64,000 nt of DNA from Acholeplasmatales bacterium. GTDB taxonomy: Bacteria > Bacillota_I > Bacilli_A > Acholeplasmatales > Acholeplasmataceae. Location: contig JAITXT010000019.1 of assembly GCA_031284585.1 (NCBI GenBank), positions 21,208-85,207 on the forward strand. The letters are read 5' to 3'. A program made the translations under genes and the position numbers. Shown piece after piece: positions 50,539 to 61,700 of the stretch; the stretch's first letter is position 1, and the number at the start of each line of letters is the position of its first letter. The notes beneath the pieces are model-generated. The model saw only the letters and a list, made by a program, of their open reading frames with translations, ran no database searches and was not told where the DNA came from.

Positions 50539-52164
50539 TTGAAAACAATTGATAGAATATTAATTCTAACAAAAATGCAATATAATAATCGGATAAGAGA
50601 TATCCATAACGGGGCGAAAGGTGCTATGTCTAGGTATTATATTAGACTTGCGGCTGGAGTACTTATGCTATCTGTTTTAATGTATTTTATATTTTTTATT
50701 CTTAAAAATATAATTTCTCTTCCTTTAAATCTTAATTTCCTTATCTTTTTACTTTTAATAACTCAAGGTTTAAATATTATTGTTTCTTCATTTTTGTTAT
50801 CAAATGAACTTTATCATGGTAAAGATAATCAAATTCTACTATCTCTTGCGGTAAAAAATAGTGAAATTTATTTTTCAAAAATCTTAGTATTTTATTTATT
50901 TGAAGTAATTAGAAATTTATATGTTGCGTTTCCTTTAGTGGTAGGTCTAGGTATTACTTTAGGTTTAAAAGCTCCTTTTTATATTTTCCTAGCCCCTATT
51001 CTTTTAATTCTTCCAGTATTCTCTATTTTGGTTGCTGCAATAATCGCGACCCTTTTTGTGTCTCTTACTAATATTTTCAAAAAATATCCTTATATTTTAT
51101 TATTTGTTATTTTAGCTTTTATGAGTCTTATTTTCTATGGTACTTATATTATAATCACTAAAATACCTTATCCAATTAGAATAGTTCAATTATATACCTC
51201 TTTTATAACTAGTATTACTATTTTTATTCAAAAGATTGCTAGTTATGGATTCTTTTACACTTTTGTATCAAAAATATTATTTGGTCAAGATATCTTGTTA
51301 AATATGATCTATATGCTTTCTCTTTTAATATTTGTCTTTGGTTTAGTATTCTTTTTAGCAAGACCGTTTTTCTTTAAATTAACTAATATGTACCATGATT
51401 CTAGTGTTAAAGCGGTTAAAATAAAATCAAATAGTAAAGAAAGAAGTGTTTTTAGGACAATTTTTAAAAAAGAATTATTAATAGCTTTAAGATCTCCTAT
51501 TGATTTACTTTCATCTTATGCTACGCTTTTACTTCTTCCTTTCTTCATGTTTATTTTAAATTATATTTATTATGGAATGATGATTAATGATTTTGGAAAT
51601 AGTTTAATTATTTTCTTTGATTTATTAATTATTCTTCTTATTGCTACTACTTCTAATTCTTCTAGTGCTACCGCAATTACAAGAGAAGGTTTAGAGTTTT
51701 CGGTTATGAAAACGGCCCCTTCTAAAACTTCCCAAATGGCTTGGGCAAAATTAATATTTAATTTAACTATTACAGCTACAATTATAACTATTAGTTTTGG
51801 TTTATTTTTTGTGTCTCTTAGAAACTTAAATACTTTTGAATTCTTTTATCTTTATCTTTTCACTTTATTAATAAATTCTGGTCATATAATTTTATGTTTT
51901 AACCGTGATATTGCTTATCCTACCTTATCATTATATGCTCAATCTAATTCTCTAGATGATAATAGTAACGTTGCTTATTCCCTTACTAGTGGAATTCTTA
52001 TCTCTATTGTCTTTAGTATTATGGTGTTTTTATTACTTCTATTTAAATTAGATCACACTCTTGTCTATGGGATTAGTCTAGGGGTCGGATTATTATTCTT
52101 GTTGATAAATTTAGTCTCGATGAAAATGTATTTAAAAGCATATTTTAATCAGATAGAATATTAG
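50539..52164 (+). CDS. ABC-2-type transporter permease
   Basis: A 541-residue membrane protein with about twelve hydrophobic segments in two halves separated by a hydrophilic stretch near 290-310 (KIKSNSKERSVFRTIFKKEL). The second half begins with FKKELLIALRSPIDLLSSYA, the layout seen in ABC-2 and YhaP-like permeases where a short amphipathic segment precedes each membrane half. Start TTG directly after the fusion protein's stop codon, so translation is coupled and it most likely pairs with that ATPase. Substrate is unknown; export of a lipid, peptide or the following surface protein's partner are all open. Confidence 0.8.
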   Translation: MKTIDRILILTKMQYNNRIRDIHNGAKGAMSRYYIRLAAGVLMLSVLMYFIFFILKNIISLPLNLNFLIFLLLITQGLNIIVSSFLLSNELYHGKDNQILLSLAVKNSEIYFSKILVFYLFEVIRNLYVAFPLVVGLGITLGLKAPFYIFLAPILLILPVFSILVAAIIATLFVSLTNIFKKYPYILLFVILAFMSLIFYGTYIIITKIPYPIRIVQLYTSFITSITIFIQKIASYGFFYTFVSKILFGQDILLNMIYMLSLLIFVFGLVFFLARPFFFKLTNMYHDSSVKAVKIKSNSKERSVFRTIFKKELLIALRSPIDLLSSYATLLLLPFFMFILNYIYYGMMINDFGNSLIIFFDLLIILLIATTSNSSSATAITREGLEFSVMKTAPSKTSQMAWAKLIFNLTITATIITISFGLFFVSLRNLNTFEFFYLYLFTLLINSGHIILCFNRDIAYPTLSLYAQSNSLDDNSNVAYSLTSGILISIVFSIMVFLLLLFKLDHTLVYGISLGVGLLFLLINLVSMKMYLKAYFNQIEY

Positions 52165-52176
52165 GGAGATTTAAAG

Positions 52177-52644
52177 ATGAATAGAAAACTTACCTTGTTC
52201 TTAACTATTATAATCGCTTTATTCTCTATTATTATTGTTGCTTTAGTAGGAGTTATTGGAATCGATGAAAATACACCTACTATTACCGATATTATTTTTG
52301 ATTGCGAATATATTTTAAATGAAGATAACGAAAAAATTTTGAAATTAAATAAAAGTGATTATAACGATATCGATCACAATTTAATTTTTATTCCTTACCA
52401 TATACTTCCTAGTATCGGAATTGGCGATATCAAAGGAACAACTAATGTTTCCGGAAGTTCTGTAAATAATAATGTTGGCTTTTTAATTAATCCGGACAGG
52501 ATTATTATTACAATCGATGATTCTAATTTCTCAAAACCATTTCAGCTTAGAATTTGGGACGCAAGAACAGGTGTTGTGGAAACAACATTATTTATCCTAT
52601 TTGTAGTTGGAGATGACCCAGTAGTTATCCCACCAGATTTGTAA
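52177..52644 (+). CDS. small membrane-anchored extracellular protein
   Basis: A 155-residue protein I do not recognise. One hydrophobic segment (residues about 5-27, without a lipobox Cys) is followed by a ~125-residue strand-rich outside part with an Asp/Asn/Ile-rich middle, a GDIKGTTNVSGSS turn, and a second hydrophobic strand near the end (ETTLFILFVVGDDPV). It could be a single Ig-like or beta-sandwich domain. It is 12 bases after the permease gene with its own GGGAG site and lies just before the giant surface protein. Confidence 0.6.
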   Translation: MNRKLTLFLTIIIALFSIIIVALVGVIGIDENTPTITDIIFDCEYILNEDNEKILKLNKSDYNDIDHNLIFIPYHILPSIGIGDIKGTTNVSGSSVNNNVGFLINPDRIIITIDDSNFSKPFQLRIWDARTGVVETTLFILFVVGDDPVVIPPDL

Positions 52645-52787
52645 TTTTTTTAGGAGGTGATTCTTTTTAGCAAAAGTAATTAATAATAATTTTGTTTTAT
52701 CGAACTTGTCTTTAAATTAAAAATAATTTAAAGTAATAAATATATTTTTAAATAAATATTTGTGTTTTAAAAATGGAGGTTTTAATT
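52645..52787 (+). promoter_or_regulatory. leader before the giant lipoprotein, with an orphan perfect ribosome site
   Basis: AGGAGGTGA at 52652-52660 is a complete match to the 16S anti-Shine-Dalgarno sequence, but no ATG, GTG or TTG follows at the right distance. A short frame reading LAKVINNNFVLSNLSLN begins at 52667 with TTA and ends at TAA, as if a start codon had been lost. The true gene has its own GGAGG just before the ATG at 52788. No terminator is seen in this gap, so read-through from the permease operon is likely. Confidence 0.45.
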
Positions 52788-55700
52788 ATGAAAAAAATAA
52801 TATTATTTGTCTTTTTAGTATCTGTTTTATTTACTACATTTGCTTGTACTTCAACCAAAGAAGTAAAAGTTTCTTTTTATACAGATAATACATATTCAGT
52901 TCCAGCTGAATTAACAGTAAATCAAAAAGATTATTTACCAAGTATTGGTGTTGCTTCTAAAAGAGGTTATACTTTTATTGGTTGGTTCTATGATGAGACG
53001 CTACTTAATCAATTTGATATAAGCGAGCCAATAGTAAGAAATTTAGTTTTGTATCCTAAATTTAAAGTAAATACTTATCGCTTAAGATTTTTATGTGAAG
53101 GAGAAGTAGTTTTAGAAAAAAATGTAACTTTTGATACTTGGTTACCTGCTACTCCAAATCCAATTCAAATAACAGGACATACTTTTTCTGGTTGGTTTAT
53201 GAATAATATCGCTTATACTGGTGAAAAGATGCCAGCAAATGATTTAGATATAATTGCTAAATACAATAGAAATTCATATAAAATTAGATTATTAAATGAA
53301 GATAATTCTGTTAATACTACTTTTAATGTTTTATATGGTGATAGTTTCGAGATTCCTAGTGGTACTAATCCGCAAAATAAGGCAGGTTACGATGGAATTT
53401 GGGAATATAATAACATTAGTTTTGTAGATAGTGATACTGATATCCATCCAATTTATTCAAGACATAGTTATTTAGTTAGATTTATTGATGAGCAAGGAAA
53501 TCTTTTCCATTCTGAAAATGTTTTATATCAAGATAAAATAACGCTTAAAGAATCAGATTTTGAAACTAAATTTGTTAAAACAGGCTTTACTTTTTTAGGT
53601 TTTTATGAATCATTAGAAGACCATACGATTGTTGATTTTAGTTATTATAAGAATTTAAGTATTAGTCAAAATATAACAGTTATTGTTGGTTTTTCTCCAA
53701 TAATTTTAAATTATTATTTTATCGGACAAAACGGTCAAATAGGATCTCTTTCTGGTCAAATTCAATATGGTAGTTCTATTCTAATTCCTATTGGCCCTAA
53801 TGTAACTGGAAGAACATTTTCTTATTGGTATGTAGGAGAAGATACAGTATCTAACAGATATTATCCTGGAAACTCTTATAAATTAGAAAGTGATACTATT
53901 TTCAATGCGAAATATAATAGTAATGTTTATCCTCTATCTTTTGATGCCATGGAAGGAGTCTTTAGTACAGGAGATACTAAAGTTCATACTTTCTTTAAAA
54001 ATTATAATGAATCATTAATTGATTCTATTAATCCTAGTTATGAAACTCCAACAAGATTTGGATATTCATTCCTCTATTGGTGTAAAGTAGGAACTCTAAC
54101 TCCTTTTAACCTAGAAACATCTCTTATGGAAGAAGGTGGAATTTCACTATATGCAGTTTATCAATTAAAGACTCTAAGAGTATATTTTTCATCGGAAGGA
54201 GGAACTTCTGTGTCTTATAAACAAGTTCTTTTTGGATCTCCTTTTGGAATTTTAGAATCCCCTAGTAGACTGGGATACACTTTCTTAGGTTGGTTTTATA
54301 ATGATACTTTAATTACTTCTCAAACTATTTTTAATTATGATTCTGATATTACACTAGTTGCAAGTTGGAGTATAATTAATTATACTATTACCTATGTATT
54401 AAGTGATGGGGTTAATAACCCTTTCAATCCAACTACTTATAATATTGAAAGTGAAACAATTACCTTTTTAGATCCTTCTAAGGAAGGTCATACATTTGGT
54501 GGTTGGTTTAGAAATGAAGCTTTAACTAATCCAATTACTAGTATAAATCTTTTGTCTACTGGAAATATTACCGTTTATGCTAAATTTAGTCCATCTATTT
54601 ATAGTATAAATTATGATGCGCAAGGTGGAAGTTTATCAACTACTACTAAATCTGTAACTTATGGTTTAGCAGTTGGTAGTCTAGCTACCCCACTCTATCC
54701 TGGATATAGTTTTATTGGTTGGTATTACGATGAAACTATGATTTCTAGTTCAACAGTTTATTTATTTACTAGTTCAATTGTTGTTTATGCTAAATATGAA
54801 ATAATTAATTATTCTATTACTTATGAATTTAATGGAGGAACTGCACTTAGTGCAGTAACTACAGAATACAATGTAGAAGATGAAACTTTCTCTCTAGTTT
54901 TATTATCTAAAACAGGATATATTTTCAATGGTTGGTATAAAAATGTTGATTTCACAGGTGATTTAGTTGGAGAAGTTCTTGCTGGAACAACTGGAAATTT
55001 CACTTTATATGCAAAGTTTACTGCTAAAGAGTATGTTATTACTCTTGATCCTAATGGAGGTTCTATAGGTACTAGTGAAATTAGTGTTACGTATAATCAA
55101 GCTATTGGTGAATTACCAAACCCTACTAAAAATGGTTATACATTTAATGGATGGTTTGATTTAGGAGCCACTTTATATAAAAATGATTCCTTATATTTAG
55201 TAGATGATGATCTAACTTTATTTGCAAGTTATCAAATTATTAATTATAATATTTTCTATATTTTGAGTGGTGGTACTTTACCTATTGATTTTATTTCTTC
55301 TTACACAATTGAAACTAATTTAACTTTACCAGTTCCAGTTAAAGAAGGATATACATTTAGTTACTATTTAATTAGGTTAACGTCCGGCTCATTTACAAAT
55401 TTAGATACTATTTCAAGTTCATCTCTTTCTTTAAGTACTGGTAAATACGGTGAACTTAGAATTGAAGCAATATATACTCCTAATCTTGTTAGAGTTAACT
55501 TAAATACAAGTGGTGGTGTACTTGACAGTTATTTTATTGATGTTTATTTTAATAGCCCTTATGGAACAATAGATTCTCCAAATAGATCAGGATATAGTTT
55601 CTTAGGCTGGTTCTTTGATAATGATACTTTTCTTAATGAAGTACTTGATTCAACAGTTCTTTCTAATTCTAGCACGCATACTTTATATGCTAAATATGAA

Positions 55701-58700
55701 ATCAATGAATATCAGATAACCTATGTTTTAGATGATGGTATAAATAGTATATACAATGTTACTTCTTATACGGTATTAGATGAAACTATTATCCTAGAAT
55801 CCCCTAGTAAAGAGGGTTATAGTTTTATTGGTTGGTATCAAGAAAATACTTTTGAAAATCTTTTAATAAGCATAGATACTTCTCTAGCCAGGGATGTTAC
55901 TATATATGCAAAATATAGTTTATCTATTTATGAAGTAACTCTATTCTCTCTTGGAACAGGTAATGGAACTATCTTAGAAATTACTTATAGTACTCTAATT
56001 ACTGGACTACCTCTAGATTCAACTAGAACTGGTTATAATTTTACTGGTTGGTATTATAACGATACCTTAGTTGAAAATAATGATACCTTCTTGTTTACTA
56101 GTAATATTACTCTTGTGGCTCATTTTAGTGCTAAGACTACTTTAATTACTTTAATGAATGGTTTCTCTGTTGAAGGATCTGTTACAGCAACTTATGGCGA
56201 AGCGCTACCTGATGTTTTGGTTCTAGAAGATGCAGGACATGTATTTGTTGGATACTTTTTAGAAGATGATATTTCAAGTGTTTCTTATTATAACTCTAAT
56301 GGCGAAGGAACAAGACTTTGGAATATTGATGCTAGTACAATTAATTTATATGCTATTTTTTCAACTAATACTCATAGTTTAACTATACACCCTAATAATG
56401 GATCTGCTAACTATATCATTAATATCGAATTCGGTTCCGTAATTAATTTACCTAATTTAGTATATGCAGGGCATGATTTTAGTGGTTGGTATTTAAATGA
56501 AGCTTTAGATGAAGAACTTAATATTACTAATATGGTAGATAATGATTTACATATCTATGCTAAATGGAATAATTCAATTTATCAAGTAATTTATTATGCA
56601 AATACAGGAGTTGGTTCTATGAGTAATACGGAACTCGAATTTGGAGTATCTAGTCCTCTTGCAAGTATAGTAACCTATAGTAAAACAGGATATTATCCAT
56701 CTCACTTTAATACTAGTTCTAATGATACTGGAACTAGATATGAAATAGGTAGTTCTATCACTTTAGAGACACCTAGCAATTTAGGATTATATATAATTTA
56801 TGCTAAAGAATCTTATACGATTAGTTTTAAAGATGCTTTATTTCCTACTTTAACTTATGAATATGGAGAATCTCTACCAAATACTTCATCTCCAGGTTAT
56901 TCATTTGCTGGATGGTATGTTTCTAATGAAAATGCTCCATTCAAGAATGTTCCTGATTTAGGAGAGAATTTAACTAGTGTAGAGTTAACTCCTAAATTTA
57001 ACTTGAATTCATATATTCTTACTTACAAAAATGAATTTGCAAGTGATATTCAAGTTCCATTTACGGTTCTAACAAATTTAACTCTAAGTTCAATTAGTAA
57101 GAATGGTTATAATTTTATGGGTTGGATTATTTCAAGTTCTAATTTATCTTTTGGTGAAATTGATGAACTAATAGTTGATCTAGAATTAGGCACTGGTCAT
57201 TACGGAAATGTTATTTTAACAGCTAGTTTTGAAGTTGTTACTTATACGATTACTTATAATTTGAGTGGTGGTACTTTAGAAGATAAAGTTGAAAGTTATA
57301 CTATTTTAGATACAATTTCTTTGTATCAAAGTAATAAAACTGGATACTCGTTTGTAGATTATAGAGTATCTTCAACTTCTGGAAATATTGCACTTAATAC
57401 ATTCTACGATGCTCCATATACAATTAGTAGTGGTCATTATGGAAATGTTACTTTTACAGCAAACTATGAAGCAATCTCTTATACTATTAGTTATTTAAAT
57501 GTTTATGGAAATACAACAGGTTATATAACAAGTTATACAATTGAAACAAACTTAGTTATTCCAAGTAATTCAAGATTAGGTTATTTATTTAATGGTTATA
57601 GTGTTATAGGTGAAGGAAGTTTTCTAGATGAGAGTTATTTTGAAGCAAATAATTTAACTCTTGGAACATCTAATTACGGAAATATAGAATTAACAGGTGA
57701 TTTCGAATTAATTAATTACACTATTAGTTATTTTAATACTTTTGATGTTTCGAACTCAAATAGCCTCTCTTATAATATCACTAGTTCTAAAATTACTTTA
57801 GTTCCTCTTGAAAGATATGGCTATCAATTTGTTCGCTTTACTCTAAATTCCCTTGCAGGTACTACTATTACATCTATTGAGACTGGATCAACTGGTAATT
57901 TAAATATTTATGTTGTTTGGGAAGCTATTCAATCTACTGTTACCCTTGATAAACAAAATGGAACAGGTTCAAGTCAATTTTTAGGTACATATGGAAATTA
58001 TCTTCCTCAAGATGTCTACTCAGCTCCTTCGAAAGTAGCTTATGATTTTGTTGGCTATTTTGAATTTGCTGGAGGTACAGGAACTAAGTACTATGATAGC
58101 GAAATGCAACCTGTTAGTTTATTTGATAAAGTAACTAATACAACTATTTATGCTTATTATACTCCAATAGTTTATAATATTTATTATGAAAATACGAAAG
58201 GAAGAACAAATACAAATGACTTAACTTATACTATATTAGATGAAATTACCTTTGTATCTTTAAATGACGATGGATTTGGATATATGTTTATAGGTTTCTA
58301 TACTTTAGATGGAACTACTACTTCCGAATGGGGATCTTTAGTTACCTCTATTAGTGAAACTTATGGAACTCTTACTTTATATGCTAAATGGGAAGGAAGA
58401 CCAAGCACTGTTACTTTTAACTCCGAAGGTGGATCAACTGTCGATCAAATAATAACTAAGTATGGTGAAATAATAACTAAACCTCTTGATCCTACTAAAA
58501 CTGGATTTGTTTTTGCTGGTTGGTACAAGAGTGATACATATCTGGATACCTGGAATTTCTCAGAAGAAACAGTGAATAATTCACAAATAGAACTATTTGC
58601 TCTTTGGGAAAATACTTATTATAGTTATACTTTAACTTATGAATATTATGATCCGAATTATAGTAATACTACGGGTTCCCTTGGCGGAATAAACTTAGGT

Positions 58701-61700
58701 TCTTTATCTTCTTCATCTCCAATTAATTCACAAATAAGAAGTGATATTCCTCTTGAATTAGATCTTGGTATATTGTCTCATATTTTTAGTTATTATACTA
58801 TTAATTCATCTGATGAAATAGATAATAGTGAACCTATCTATTTAGAACAAGATTCAGTAATTAGAGTAGTTTATATTAAGAAATTGATTGAGGTTATATT
58901 TGTTGATGAACTAGCTGGAACTACTCAATTTAATTCAAGATATGGTTTATATAATTCAACATTTAGTTTAAGTGGAATTGTTCCTACTCCAAAAGCTGAA
59001 TACATTGCATTTTGGAACTATTTAGATTTAACTCCACTTACTCCAGATGAAGAATTTGGATTCACAAGAACTGTAAATGCTGAATATTATGCATTAGCTG
59101 GAAAAACTATTGTTTTCATGAATGGAAACAAAATAGCATATACTGCAGTTTTTGGAAGTGTTGAGCATGTTACAAATGCAATTAATGCGGCTTCAGGACT
59201 TTGGAATTTAAATGCCTCAGGTTATTATTTTATGGGTTGGTACACAAAAGATGGTTCTAGTAACGATTGGGGAATTAGATTAACTCCTGGAAATTATTCA
59301 TTTGATACTTTGTTCTCACCTAGTTACCTTGGTTCAGGAAATGGTGTTAAATACTTATACGCAAGATGGAGACCTTTAATTAAGATTAATACTCCAACAA
59401 ATGTAGTAGTAAACAAAGAAGATGATATTGAAGATTCTCTTTTAGATACTATTACGATATCTTTTGATATCAATTATAGTTCAGAAATATTAGGACATGA
59501 AACAACTAATATCGTCTTAAATATTGACGGTCAATCTGTAAATCTTAATGTTTCTTCTTTAGTAGTAAGTAATGTAGGTAGTTTGTATCACTACATTTAT
59601 ACTTTTAATAGAGGTTCTGTATCTGCAAATCCTGTTCTAAGTAATATATTTGCTTATGGTACTCATTTAATTAGGGTAAAAGCATCTGGAGATAATATAT
59701 TTACTATTGATAGTAATTTCTCGAATGATATTAGTTTAGTAGTCTCACTTGAGGTTAATATTCTTGATGAAGCAGTCTATGATTTCTTTATTATTCAAAA
59801 TATAACAATTGGAAGCTCTAGTTACAAGAAATTTATTTTCTTTACCAATATGCAGTATGATTTTGGTGGAGTTGTATCCGTTAAAAGTGGTGATGTAGCA
59901 AGCGGAGATGGAAATTTATTAAATACTTCATCTCTTTCTGGAGATATTACCTTCACAGTGACTAAACCTAGTGGCGAAATATTTTATTATGGTCATGTAA
60001 CTCATAACATTTCTATATTTATTTATGGAAATAATTATCAAACTTATTTAAGAGAAGTTAATATTGGAACAACTTCTTATCTAGACAAAAATAATCCTGA
60101 GGATTATCAAGTAGGAAGTAGGAATAGTTTCCATGTTGATTTGAATATGAATGATAGTAATGGATCTAGAATACCATTTATCTATAGTGAAATAAAATAT
60201 AGTATCTATTTATATGGTAATAGTTATGAATTAGATAAAGATGATAATCCATACTTTACAATTGATTCTCATAACATATCCTTTACTGCTGCAAGTATTT
60301 CTCTTAAGTTTAGGATAGTAGTAAAACCAAATTATGCTTCTAACTTAATTAATAATTCTCTGCAAGTTGAATTTATTGTGAAAGTAATAGATGGATACAA
60401 TGCCTTTACTTTAGATGAATTTAGAGATTATTTTAGTAACAGAAATGTAGATAATCTAATTCTTCATACTAATTTGGTAGCATCCCTTAAACCAGAGCAA
60501 ATCAAACAATCTGGTGGAGTTGTTAATGAATCTAAAACATCTGCTAGTGTTCCTAATCATGGTAATTTATTCTATCGTGGTTTTGAAGTAAATGCTAGCG
60601 ATCCTACTACTTTTGATGATTTTTCGGTAATTGGAAATTATATGTTAATTGATGGAAGAGGATTACCATTCGTAGATGGAAATGATCCTAGTGATATTGT
60701 TGGTCATTATATTACAGGATACGCAATTTATTCACCTGCTATTAGCATGTTTGCTTATAATGTTAAACCTAGTGGTACTTTAAATACTCCTGTCTCACAA
60801 ATTAATAATAACGTCTTATCAATTAAAAATTTAAGAATTGTTGGAAATACTACTTTACCAGAAGAGAATTATAGTTCTGGTCAAACTCCGGAAGATATTC
60901 TAAACCAACAACAATTAATGCGTAAAAATTCAGGCGGATTTGATATTATTCGTGCTCTTTATGGAAATATTAAAGTTAAAAATGTAATTATTTCTTCAGG
61001 TGTAATAGGAATATATATTGATACAACTGCATCTACTACTTTATTACAAGAAGGAGATGTTACTCCAGTTAGAAGAGCAACTTTTGCGGAAATTGATTAC
61101 GCATTAATAAGCGATATTTGGGGTAATTCAATCTATGCACCATCTAGTAGTAGAATATACCTTAATAATAGTTATTTAAAGGTTTCTGGAGGTCCTGCTA
61201 TTCATATTAGTGATGGAATGATAGGTATCGATAACTTAGAAGATCAAGTTCCTGATTTTAATGATCCAGCTCTTTACTTTGGTAATACTAATATTATTGA
61301 AAACTATGTAACAGGAGACGGAGCATGGTTTCATGCATATTTGATGAATATACCTACTTTACAAATGAAAGGAATGTTAGAATCTAATATTTCAGCACTT
61401 GGTAAATCAATTATCTTTAGAAGAACTAATCCAGTATCTGGTTATGAATCTGAATATATTAACCTTATGATTTTGACGGAAGCTAGTTCAGAAAGGGTGG
61501 TAAAAGATGATGATGAAAATGTTATAGAACGTTCACAGGCAAGGATTTATTTTGAGTCTCCTGAAGGTACTATTTTAGAGAAGGGAAAATATTATGTAAA
61601 TTATTCTAGACGTTGGAATTTCTTAGATCTTCCATCTCCTGATAAGAGAATTAGTGGAGAACCTCCTGTATTTGCGGGTGCAGTTGGTTATTATTCATCT

